The notes under the pieces were generated by a model. That model searched no databases. It was not told the origin of the DNA and saw only the letters and a list, made by a program, of their open reading frames with translations. Below are positions 1-6,181 of a DNA stretch of 6,547 bases, piece by piece. Positions within the stretch are counted from its first letter, which is position 1, and each line of letters starts with the position of its first letter. The stretch is from Duncaniella sp. (GTDB taxonomy: Bacteria; Bacteroidota; Bacteroidia; Bacteroidales; Muribaculaceae), in contig JAIDJD010000301.1 in assembly GCA_029052375.1 (NCBI GenBank), positions 1 through 6,547 on the forward strand, in the 5' to 3' direction. The position numbers and the translations under genes were made by a program.

Positions 1-165
1 TAAACTTTATACCCCCCGCCGCCAGTGATTTATATTTAAACCCTAGGAAGGGCCTCGCTAAACTTTAAACCTAAGGCCGCAAGGCCCTAAACTTTAAACC
101 CAAGGCCGCAAGGCCCTAAACTTTAAACTTCATGGCCCCAAGGCCCTAAACCTTAAACTTTAATC
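1..165. repeat. 29-bp AT/GC-alternating tandem repeat downstream of meaB
   Basis: Three adjacent copies lie at 59-87, 88-116 and 117-146 (29, 29 and 30 bp), followed by a partial copy from 147 and degenerate pieces to the left (37-58 and 1-8). Copies 1 and 2 differ at one base, and copy 3 is more diverged. Each unit alternates an AT-rich block, TAAACTTTAAAC, with GGCCGCAAGGCC, which can fold as a 4-bp GGCC/GGCC stem around a GCAA (or TTGC) loop. The partial fourth copy overlaps the meaB stop codon at 153-155. The repeats would lie in the 3' untranslated part of the meaB message and may slow or end transcription, but there is no classical U-tract after the stems. No gene is visible in 1-152. 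Confidence 0.85.
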
Positions 166-1253
166 TTATTGAAATAGAGGTCAAGCACATCGCGGGCGGC
201 CGTGAACGAGCTCTGCTGCGAGGCCAGCACACGGCCCTCCTTCTGCTCGAGCATGGCCGCTATCTCGGGGTCGCCGTAGAAGTTGGCTCTCAGCTGCTCG
301 TCGATGGTCTCGTACATCCAGTAGCGGGCCTGGCGCGCACGCCTGATGTCGAAGTATCCGTTGGCCTTCACAAAGTCGAAGTAGCGGTCTATCATGTCCC
401 ACACCTCCGGGATGCCGAGCTCGTAGTAGCCCGAGTAGGTCATCACCTCCGGGAGCCATCCGCTCTCGGGGGTGGGGAAGAGGTGGAGCGCGTTCTTGAA
501 CTGAGCCTGAGCCAGCTGTGCGCGCGGTATGTTGTCGCCGTCGGCCTTGTTGATCACGATGCCGTCGGCCATCTCCATGATGCCTCGCTTGATGCCCTGC
601 AGCTCGTCGCCGGTGCCGGCGAGCTGTATCAGCAGGAAGAAGTCGACCATCGAGTGGACGGCCGTCTCGCTCTGGCCCACGCCTACGGTCTCGACAAAGA
701 TGTTGTCAAACCCGGCGGCCTCGCAGAGCACAATGGTCTCGCGCGTCTTGCGCGCCACGCCTCCGAGCGAGCCCGCCGAGGGGCTGGGGCGGATGAAGGC
801 GCCGGGCTCGAGCGAGAGCTTCTCCATGCGGGTCTTGTCGCCGAGGATGCTGCCCTTGGTGCGCTCGCTCGAGGGGTCGATGGCGAGGACGGCGAGCCGG
901 CCTCCCTGGCGGAGGACGTGCAGGCCGAAGACGTCTATCGAGGTGCTCTTGCCTGCCCCCGGCACTCCTGTGATGCCTATGCGGCGCGAGTTGCCTGAGT
1001 GGGGGAGACACTTCTCTATCACCTCCTGGGCTATGGCCTGGTGGGCGGGCGCGAGGCTCTCCACGAGGGTGACGGCGCGCGAGAGTGTGGTGATGTCGCC
1101 TTTGAGGATGCCCTCGACCATTTCGGCGGGCGAGGGGAGCGCCTTGCGCCGGCGGGGACGTCCGTAGGGGTTGACCGAGGGGGGCTGGCTCACTCCGCGA
1201 TTGACGGTGAGGCCGGTGTATTCAGAAGAGTTTTCGGGATGTTCCATGGTCAT
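153..1253 (-). CDS. meaB: Methylmalonyl-CoA mutase-associated GTPase MeaB (G3E-type P-loop GTPase)
   Basis: This is a cytosolic GTPase chaperone of 366 residues, the usual size for the family. In known members it gates cobalamin loading of methylmalonyl-CoA mutase and protects or reactivates that enzyme, which in Bacteroidota belongs to the succinate-propionate route. Visible motifs are Walker A GVPGAGKST at 96-104, the switch-region DPSS at 126-129 with SILGDKTRM just after it, ETVGVGQSE at 188-196 (Walker B / G3 region), and NKAD at 235-238 (G4, guanine specificity). A helical C-terminal part from about 300 fits the dimerisation arm. The chosen start ATG at 1253 overlaps the upstream stop as ATGA; a second ATG at 1247 is possible. 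The frame stays open far upstream, but that part is antisense-like filler over the DUF1573 gene. No mutase gene is present in the window, so the partner must lie elsewhere. Older databases call such proteins ArgK or LAO/AO transport ATPase. Confidence 0.95.
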   Translation of the reverse strand: MTMEHPENSSEYTGLTVNRGVSQPPSVNPYGRPRRRKALPSPAEMVEGILKGDITTLSRAVTLVESLAPAHQAIAQEVIEKCLPHSGNSRRIGITGVPGAGKSTSIDVFGLHVLRQGGRLAVLAIDPSSERTKGSILGDKTRMEKLSLEPGAFIRPSPSAGSLGGVARKTRETIVLCEAAGFDNIFVETVGVGQSETAVHSMVDFFLLIQLAGTGDELQGIKRGIMEMADGIVINKADGDNIPRAQLAQAQFKNALHLFPTPESGWLPEVMTYSGYYELGIPEVWDMIDRYFDFVKANGYFDIRRARQARYWMYETIDEQLRANFYGDPEIAAMLEQKEGRVLASQQSSFTAARDVLDLYFNKIKV

Positions 1254-2332
1254 TTGATTTCGCCCACCACCCTCACGAGGCTCGTGGGATGGTCCGGGTC
1301 GTTGGCTATGATGGTGATGCGTGCGTTGAGCAGTTCGGGATGGGCTATGAGCGCGGGGTTGACGGCCACCTCGGCCCTTGCGCTCTTGCCGGGCTTGACG
1401 GTGGTGTTCTTTAGCGAGACCTCCACCGAGGGGTCTGACGAGGATATGCGCCGGATGACGAGGGGACGCTTGCCCTTGTTGAGTATCTCGAACGAGCGGC
1501 GCATGGGCTTGTCGGCTTTGGAGATGCGTCCCAGGTCTACGGCGGTCTCCGAGGTGTCTATCACGGGGGCCTCGAGGCGCTCCTTCTCTGTCAGGCGGCT
1601 GAAGTCTTCGGTGATTATGGCGGCTGTCTCGACCTTCACAGGGGTCTCGCCCTTGGCGCCCGTGGGGCAGAGCAGGAGCGAGTCGGTGACGATGCCCCAC
1701 TCCTTGGTGGCGTCGGGGTGGATGATGGCCGAGAAGATAAACTGCTCGCCCGGGCCCACCTTGCGCGGCTCTACGATGACGTTGATGTACTTGGGCGCAT
1801 AGGCCACGGAGGGCGCTATGGTGTCAGAGCCTCCGTTGTATGCCTCGATATACTTGCCTGAGGTGTGTCCTTTGGCCACAGAGCCGAAGGGGATGGCCGT
1901 GGTGCGCATCCTGACGCCCGAGCCGGCATCGACCGGATAGCGTCCGCGCAGGGTGTTGCTCGCGCCTATGACGGTGCCGGTGATTGAGAGGCGTGTGCGC
2001 AGGGGCGCTCCGCTGCAGTCTACGACTATCTCTTTGCGGAATTTGCCCGGACGGCCTTTGGGGTCATAGCCCACGCGCACGACGGCTGTGTCGCCGGGTG
2101 CAATGGGGTCTGTGGAGTATTCGGGACGGGTACATCCACAGTTGGCGCGGGCGCTGAGTATGGCTATGGGCTCGGGTCCGTGGTTTGCCATGCGGAACTC
2201 GCAGTAGACCGTCCCGAGCTCCTCGTCGAAGGCTCCGAAGTCATGGACCTTCCCGAGCCACTCGCCTCCGTCGGCCCGAGCCGTCGCGCCGAGGCAGAGA
2301 GCCGCTAAAAGCAAGCAGAAGAGGTGTCTCAT
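1250..2332 (-). CDS. Secreted DUF1573 multi-domain protein (360 aa)
   Basis: An exported protein of unknown function with Ig-like, ASH/DUF1573-type beta-sandwich domains. Residues 1-20 form a signal peptide with a leucine-rich core and a probable signal peptidase I site after ATARA. There is no lipobox, because the residue before each candidate Cys is not Gly, Ala or Ser. The first domain (about 28-120) contains the family hallmark NCGCTRPEY around 64-72, followed by a PGD turn and a PxGRxGxF strand. Two further beta-rich segments (about 145-240 and 262-360) look like degenerate copies; the last has the NKGKRPLVI and NDPDHPTSLV features common in such domains. The gene starts 34 bp after the smaller DUF1573 gene and overlaps meaB by 4 bp, so translational coupling with meaB is likely. 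Periplasmic or cell-surface location is inferred from the signal peptide only. Confidence 0.88.
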   Translation of the reverse strand: MRHLFCLLLAALCLGATARADGGEWLGKVHDFGAFDEELGTVYCEFRMANHGPEPIAILSARANCGCTRPEYSTDPIAPGDTAVVRVGYDPKGRPGKFRKEIVVDCSGAPLRTRLSITGTVIGASNTLRGRYPVDAGSGVRMRTTAIPFGSVAKGHTSGKYIEAYNGGSDTIAPSVAYAPKYINVIVEPRKVGPGEQFIFSAIIHPDATKEWGIVTDSLLLCPTGAKGETPVKVETAAIITEDFSRLTEKERLEAPVIDTSETAVDLGRISKADKPMRRSFEILNKGKRPLVIRRISSSDPSVEVSLKNTTVKPGKSARAEVAVNPALIAHPELLNARITIIANDPDHPTSLVRVVGEIK

Positions 2333-2366
2333 CTTTTATGAATCTTTAATAATAGTGTTGAGAGTT

Positions 2367-2741
2367 TCAAGGCACCACCACGCCCGAGAATGTGAGCTGT
2401 GTGCGCTTGCGCTCGGCCGAGGTCTGCACCTTGACGTTTCTCTTGACCTCGCCGCGGAAGGTGGCAGGGTTGAAGGTGATGGTTATGATGCCCTTCTCGC
2501 CGGGGCGCACGGGCTTTTGCGGAAACTGCGGCTTGGTGCATCCGCAGCCTCCGTTTGTGACTGTGACTATACCCACGGCCTCGTCGCCCGTATTGGTGAA
2601 GGGGAAGGTCATGGTGACTGTGCCGCCGTTGGCCTTGACTGTGCCGAAGTCGGCGTTTGTCTTCTCGAAAGTTATGGCTCCCTTGGCCTGTGCCATGAGG
2701 AGCGTGGCGGCCGCGAAGGCCAGTGTGATATAGCGTCTCAT
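2367..2741 (-). CDS. Secreted single-domain DUF1573 protein (124 aa)
   Basis: A small exported protein with one DUF1573 domain. The start is placed at the ATG at 2741 (MRRYITLAF), because this puts a hydrophobic signal peptide at the N-terminus with a probable cleavage after MAQA (about residue 19); the frame upstream overlaps the M16 gene and reads as non-coding. The mature part begins with a short strand and DFGTV, then an FxFTNTGD turn, the signature NGGCGCTKPQFP at 63-74 and a PGEKGIITITF strand. This is a textbook short DUF1573. The same CGCT-P signature in the next gene suggests the pair arose by duplication followed by extension. The function of the family is not established; the paired cysteines could bind metal or form a disulfide, but neither is shown here. 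It lies 25 bp after the M16 peptidase stop. Confidence 0.9.
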   Translation of the reverse strand: MRRYITLAFAAATLLMAQAKGAITFEKTNADFGTVKANGGTVTMTFPFTNTGDEAVGIVTVTNGGCGCTKPQFPQKPVRPGEKGIITITFNPATFRGEVKRNVKVQTSAERKRTQLTFSGVVVP

Positions 2742-2766
2742 AATGTCTCTGTAACGTTTGAGCGGC

Positions 2767-4041
2767 TCATAATGTTGGCTTGGAGCCTTCGGGCAGGTAG
2801 ACGAGGGTACACCTGCGCCGGGGGTCGAAAATCCTCGAGGCTGCCGCGGCGACATCTCCGGGGGTGACGGCGCGGTATCGGGCCGTCAGCGTGTTGATGT
2901 CCTCGCCGTGCATCTCGGCCATGGCGAGGGCCTGGGCGCGCCCCAGACAGCCGAGGGCGTTGAATTCGGCCTGGCTCAGATAGCGGTTGACCACCCTCTC
3001 CACCTCTCTGGCGGTGATGCCCTCGGGATGGGCCTCCGAGAATACCTCGCGGCACTCCATGGCCGCGGCCGCAAGGAGGTCGGCGGCCTCGTCGGCGCGG
3101 TCTTCCATGCCTTCGGCCAGGCGCGCCTTGAGCATCAGCATTCCAGGCTCCTCGCTGCCCTCTATCGAGGCGTCGGCATGGCTCAGGAAGGGGTTGTCGA
3201 CAAGCAGGCGGGAGACAAAGCGCGACGAGTTGCCCGAGGCGAGGATATCTGTCAGCAGGTCGCCGGGGATGAAGTCGGGGCTGCCGTATCCGCCCATGGG
3301 GAAAGCCGCCACCACCAGGGCCTGGGGGACACGGCCATAGACCACCTTGCGGCGCGGGGCCTCGACGGGCTTCTCGGGCTCCCACGTGCGGGGCGCGATG
3401 TCGCGGCGGGGGATAGAGCCGTACCACTTCTCCACAAGCCTCCGGCACTCGCCGGCCGTTATGTTGCCGCTGACGGCGAGCACGGCGTTGTTGGGTGCAT
3501 AGTGTGAGTAGAAAAACTCCTTTACATCCTCGAGCGTTACGGCCTCGATGTGGCCCGGCTCGAGCCCTATGGTGGGGGTGCGGTAGGGGTGTGTGCGGTA
3601 GACCAGAGGCCTCAGGTGGTGCCACAGGTCGCCGTAGGGGCGGTTGAGGTGTGTCTGGTTGAACTCCTCGAGCACCACAGACCTCTGCACCTCGAGCGAC
3701 TGGGGCGAGAAGGCGAGGCCGAGCATACGGTCGCTCTCGAGCCACAGGAGGGTCTCTATGTTGACGGCCGGGGCCACGGAGTAGAAGTTGGTGAAGTCGT
3801 TGCCGGTCCAGGCATTGTCGATGCCTCCGGCGCGTTCTATCTCTCCGTCAAAGTCGGGGATATGCGCCGAGCCTCCGAACATCAGGTGTTCGAAGAGATG
3901 GGCCAGGCCTGTGAGCGTCGGGCTCTCGTCTCGCGAGCCTACGTCGTATAATGTATTGACTGCCACCATGGCCGTCGAGGGGTCGTAGTTGTGTATCACC
4001 CTCAGGCCATTGGCAAGCCGGAATCTCGTGTATTGTATCAT
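2767..4041 (-). CDS. M16 family zinc metallopeptidase (insulinase / processing-peptidase-like)
   Basis: A probable zinc endopeptidase of 424 residues, the length of the compact M16 type that dimerises to form a closed chamber. The inverted zinc motif HLFEH is at 48-52: His48 and His52 would bind zinc and Glu51 would act as the general base. The third ligand is most likely Glu126 in VVLEEF (Glu125 is the neighbour). The conserved NAWTGNDFTNFY stretch at 76-87 and the second M16 domain from about 230 (with GRVPQALVV and FPMGGYGSPDF) complete the two-domain layout, so it should be active rather than a decoy subunit. No signal peptide is visible, so the cytoplasm is the likely location. The start ATG at 4041 follows a perfect Bacteroidetes -7 box. 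It is the first gene of the run leading to the two DUF1573 genes and meaB. The substrate cannot be inferred. Confidence 0.95.
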   Translation of the reverse strand: MIQYTRFRLANGLRVIHNYDPSTAMVAVNTLYDVGSRDESPTLTGLAHLFEHLMFGGSAHIPDFDGEIERAGGIDNAWTGNDFTNFYSVAPAVNIETLLWLESDRMLGLAFSPQSLEVQRSVVLEEFNQTHLNRPYGDLWHHLRPLVYRTHPYRTPTIGLEPGHIEAVTLEDVKEFFYSHYAPNNAVLAVSGNITAGECRRLVEKWYGSIPRRDIAPRTWEPEKPVEAPRRKVVYGRVPQALVVAAFPMGGYGSPDFIPGDLLTDILASGNSSRFVSRLLVDNPFLSHADASIEGSEEPGMLMLKARLAEGMEDRADEAADLLAAAAMECREVFSEAHPEGITAREVERVVNRYLSQAEFNALGCLGRAQALAMAEMHGEDINTLTARYRAVTPGDVAAAASRIFDPRRRCTLVYLPEGSKPTL

Positions 4042-4067
4042 GGCGCGTCAAAGAGGTTTCGCGGGTT

Positions 4068-4075
4068 CAAAGATA
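4068..4075 (-). promoter_or_regulatory. Putative -7 box of the M16-DUF1573-DUF1573-meaB operon
   Basis: On the minus strand this reads TATCTTTG, a perfect match to the Bacteroidetes -7 consensus TAnnTTTG. It is 26 nt upstream of the M16 start codon, giving a short leader. I see no good TTTG -33 box at normal spacing; the nearest one (CAAA on the plus strand at 4112-4115) is too far away. Confidence 0.6.
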
Positions 4076-4197
4076 GCCATTTTTTCGCATATTTCACCCC
4101 CGCGGTGCCGCCAAAAAGACATAAGCCTCTAATTTAGGCACAAGTGGGCCAAAAAAACTTCCTTAAAGATTTGCATAATTCAAGATATTGTAGGAAA

Positions 4198-4224
4198 TTT
4201 GCAGTAATACATTTGTTATCTTCG
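4198..4224 (+). promoter_or_regulatory. Putative promoter of the Hc1-like gene
   Basis: TATCTTCG at 4217-4224 matches the Bacteroidetes -7 box TAnnTTTG at all but one defined position, and TTTG at 4198-4201 could be the -33 box. The 15-bp gap between them is shorter than usual, so the upstream box is the less certain half. Transcription from here would give a leader of roughly 65-70 nt before the ATG at 4297. The surrounding region 4042-4296 is AT-rich, has A-tracts at 4113-4117 and 4150-4156, and appears to be a divergent promoter region without a gene. Confidence 0.5.
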
Positions 4225-4296
4225 CAATCCGCGCAGAATACATTGCTCCGAATTGAATAATTATCCCCCATAAATTCTTTAACCATACATCACGCA

Positions 4297-4470
4297 ATGA
4301 AAAATCTCGTAGAACAGATTGCAGCCGGTTTTGAGAGCTTCGCCAAGGATGCCGCCCTCCAGGTAGAGAACGGCAACAAGGCCGCTGGCGCCCGTGCCCG
4401 CAAGGTTACACTCGAACTTGAGAAGCTTCTCAAGCAGTTCCGCAAGGAATCCATCGCCGCCGGCAAGTAA
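4297..4470 (+). CDS. Histone H1-like protein Hc1 (57 aa)
   Basis: A very small basic protein that I recognise as the short Hc1/histone H1-like type found widely in Bacteroidota. It begins MKNLVEQIAAGFESFAKDAA, continues with a VENGNKAAGARARK segment at 23-36 and ends with an ELEKLLKQFRKES helix at 40-52. By my count it has 11 Lys/Arg and 7 Asp/Glu residues, so it is moderately basic. Two amphipathic helices joined by the Gly/Ala/Arg/Lys turn would fit a small DNA-binding or nucleoid-associated protein, but that role comes from the family name. It lacks the long Lys/Ala tail of chlamydial Hc1, as expected for this short type. It is a single-gene unit, with a promoter candidate upstream and a strong terminator downstream, divergent from the M16 operon and convergent with ftsZ. 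Near-exclusive use of common GC-ending codons suggests strong expression. Confidence 0.9.
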   Translation: MKNLVEQIAAGFESFAKDAALQVENGNKAAGARARKVTLELEKLLKQFRKESIAAGK

Positions 4471-4543
4471 TCTCGCCGTTCCGGTCTTATTGCACGTACC
4501 CCGGTGACTCTCCCTCGCCCCTGACTCCTCCACCAACGAAATA

Positions 4544-4583
4544 CCCCCCGCCGGCCCTAAGGCCAGCGGGGGGATGTTTTTTT
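4544..4583 (+). terminator. Intrinsic terminator after the Hc1-like gene
   Basis: An 8-bp outer stem, CCCCCCGC (4544-4551) with GCGGGGGG (4566-4573), is extended after one C/A mismatch by GGCC (4553-4556) with GGCC (4561-4564) around a CTAA loop. A run of seven T follows at 4577-4583. This is a strong plus-strand terminator about 75 bp after the Hc1 stop. On the opposite strand the hairpin is followed only by TATTTCG, so it would end ftsZ transcription poorly. The stretch 4471-4543 between the gene and the stem shows nothing else recognisable. Confidence 0.92.
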
Positions 4584-4584
4584 A

Positions 4585-4659
4585 ATTGAGGATTTAGAAT
4601 GGAGAATTTAGAATTGGTATGATAAGAAAATTCTCAATTCTCAATTTCCCATTCTCAAT
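4585..4659. repeat. AT-rich imperfect inverted repeat at the 3' end of ftsZ
   Basis: The left arm (4585-4615) and the reverse complement of the right arm (4629-4659) match at 24 of 31 positions by my alignment, separated by a 13-nt loop at 4616-4628. Each arm is built from short variants of GAGAATTTAGAATT or GAGAATTGAGAATT, so the arms also have internal repetition. The right arm contains the ftsZ stop codon (TGA, minus strand 4657-4655). As RNA this would be a long AU-rich hairpin at the end of the ftsZ message. It may be a member of a dispersed short repeat family, which cannot be decided from one copy. Confidence 0.8.
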
Positions 4660-6181
4660 AGCTGAACACAGTCCCGGCTCCTGCTATCGGGGTGTGGGTG
4701 GGAGCCGAGTCTGTAGCCGAGGCCCTGACCTCCTCCACTATGCGGCGTTCGCGCTTGTAGGTGGGATAGCGGTCGAGAATCTCGCATATTTCCTCGCTGT
4801 CGAGCTGGTTCATGCCGAGGATTATCGAGCTTGTGCGGTCCTTGGCTCCGGCCATCTCCTGGACAGCCTTCTGGCCATACTCCTGGGCCATGCGGTCGAA
4901 GGTCCCGTTTTCGGCCGGGCGCGCCGAGGTGCGGACATTGATATTGCCGCTCTGGGGCGCGGCCTCGGGCCTTGCGTTGGGCGCGGCAGGCGCCTTGGCT
5001 CCGGGCTTGGATACCTCGAAGTTGAAGTTGCCCTTGCCGTGCTGGGCCGTGTCGTCGCGGAGGGTGACGTCGAAGCCAGCGGCGAGAATCGTGATTTTCA
5101 CCTTGTCGCCGAGCGTCTCGTCGAATCCCACGCCCCAGACCACGTCCACCTCGTCGTTGAGCGAGGATATGAACTGGGTGAGCTCCTGGGTCTCGCTCAT
5201 CTTGAAGGTATCCTCGGCCTTGGGGTCGAAGAAGATGTTGAAGAGGAGCTTCTTGGAGCCGAGGATGTCGCGGTTCTTGAGCAGAGGCGAGTTGAGGGCG
5301 TCGCGTATGGCGGCGCTGACGCGTCCCTCGCCCTCGCCGTAGCCCGAGGATATGATGGCCGCCCCGCCGTTGCGCAGGGTGGTGTCGACGTCGTTGAAGT
5401 CGAGGTTGATATGGCCGTCGCAGGTGATTATCTCGGTGATCGAGCGCGCGGCTATGGTCAGTGTGTCGTCGGCCTTGCCGAAGGCGTTCATGAAGTCGAG
5501 GTCGCCGTATATCTCGTTGAGGCGCTCGTTGTTGATGACGAGCAGGGCGTCCACATACTTGGCCATCTCGTCCGCGCCGGCTATGGCCTTTGCAATCTTG
5601 ACGCGACCCTCGAAGAGGAAGGGGATGGTGACGATGCCTATGGTGAGCAGGCCGCGCTCCTTGGCCACCTGAGCCACCACGGGGCCGGCGCCCGTGCCTG
5701 TGCCGCCGCCCATGCCGGCGGTGATGAAGACCATCTTGGTGTCGTCGTCGAAGAGGCGGTTGATATCCTCGATGGCATCCTTGGCATAGGCCTGGGCCAC
5801 CTCGGGCTTGTTGCCTGCGCCGAGGCCGTCGCCTATCACCAGCTTGGTGGGGACGGGCGAGTTGTTGAGACACTGGCGGTCTGAGTTGATGTTGACGAAC
5901 GAGACATCCTTGAGGCCGCTGCGGAACATATGGTTGACGGCGTTGTTGCCGCCTCCGCCCACGCCTACGGCCTTGATGATGATGGTGGCGGGCTCGTCGG
6001 TCTTGGCCTTGGTGTTGAAGTCCGAGGCGTCGTTTATATTCTCGTTGGGTATGAACTGGTCCATGTCTTCTGTCTGCTGTTTAGGATTGGTCTCAGGCTC
6101 CGCGGCCTGGGACGGTGTGGGTTGGTGGCCGGAGCGCCGGTCGTCGCGGCGCTCCCTGAAGTGCCATGAGCGGTTACTCAT
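4655..6181 (-). CDS. ftsZ: Cell division protein FtsZ (tubulin-like GTPase)
   Basis: FtsZ polymerises into the Z-ring at midcell and directs septal wall synthesis. With the chosen start it has 508 residues. Visible features are GVGGGGNNAVNHM at 73-85, the tubulin signature GGGTGTG at 158-164, and the T7 synergy loop NLDFNDV at 259-265 with catalytic Asp261 and Asp264. A Pro/Ala-rich disordered linker follows (about 391-459), then a PTYKR peptide at 473-477 that resembles the E. coli PAFLR tail peptide binding FtsA. About 30 more residues follow. The start at 6181 overlaps the ftsA stop by 8 bp, has GAGG 6 nt upstream, and the first 38 following codons are mostly G/C-ending. The alternative start at 6064 (MDQFIP, 469 residues) fits the usual short N-terminus better, because the extra 39 residues are polar and Arg-rich. 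It is co-transcribed with ftsA. Confidence 0.96.
   Translation of the reverse strand: MSNRSWHFRERRDDRRSGHQPTPSQAAEPETNPKQQTEDMDQFIPNENINDASDFNTKAKTDEPATIIIKAVGVGGGGNNAVNHMFRSGLKDVSFVNINSDRQCLNNSPVPTKLVIGDGLGAGNKPEVAQAYAKDAIEDINRLFDDDTKMVFITAGMGGGTGTGAGPVVAQVAKERGLLTIGIVTIPFLFEGRVKIAKAIAGADEMAKYVDALLVINNERLNEIYGDLDFMNAFGKADDTLTIAARSITEIITCDGHINLDFNDVDTTLRNGGAAIISSGYGEGEGRVSAAIRDALNSPLLKNRDILGSKKLLFNIFFDPKAEDTFKMSETQELTQFISSLNDEVDVVWGVGFDETLGDKVKITILAAGFDVTLRDDTAQHGKGNFNFEVSKPGAKAPAAPNARPEAAPQSGNINVRTSARPAENGTFDRMAQEYGQKAVQEMAGAKDRTSSIILGMNQLDSEEICEILDRYPTYKRERRIVEEVRASATDSAPTHTPIAGAGTVFSY
6131..6155. other. Perfect 9-bp hairpin at the ftsA-ftsZ junction
   Basis: GGAGCGCCG (6131-6139) and CGGCGCTCC (6147-6155) are exact reverse complements separated by 7 nt. 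The structure begins about 20 nt downstream of the ftsA stop and lies between the two candidate ftsZ start codons (6181 and 6064). If translation begins at 6181 it encodes the RERRDDRRS part of FtsZ; if it begins at 6064 it lies in the intercistronic leader. No U-tract follows on the minus strand, so it is not a terminator. Confidence 0.6.

Noticed and set aside
59..146. CRISPR array
   Set aside because: The 29-bp units are directly adjacent, with no unique spacers between them, and no cas genes are present.
1254..1700. 149-codon upstream extension of the meaB frame
   Set aside because: Arg/His/Pro-rich low-complexity translation lying over the DUF1573 gene in another frame; the ATGA junction at 1253 gives the natural start.
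999..1802. Plus-strand open frame of 267 codons opposite meaB and the long DUF1573 gene
   Set aside because: Shadow of GC-rich coding sequence; it crosses the boundary of two real genes and has no recognisable domain.
2908..3507. Plus-strand open frames opposite the M16 peptidase
   Set aside because: Antisense shadow; the minus strand carries the complete zinc motif and both M16 domains.
4111..4136. Short inverted repeat GCCT...AGGC near 4127-4141 as an operator
   Set aside because: Only four paired bases with a long loop; not distinguishable from chance.
4279..4536. Minus-strand 85-codon frame over the Hc1-like gene
   Set aside because: The plus strand encodes a recognisable conserved small protein with promoter and terminator on the same strand.
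4619..5884. Plus-strand open frame of 421 codons opposite ftsZ
   Set aside because: It lies antisense to a fully conserved FtsZ, is rich in Gly, Val, Leu and Ala as expected from mirrored GC-rich codons, and starts inside the inverted repeat.
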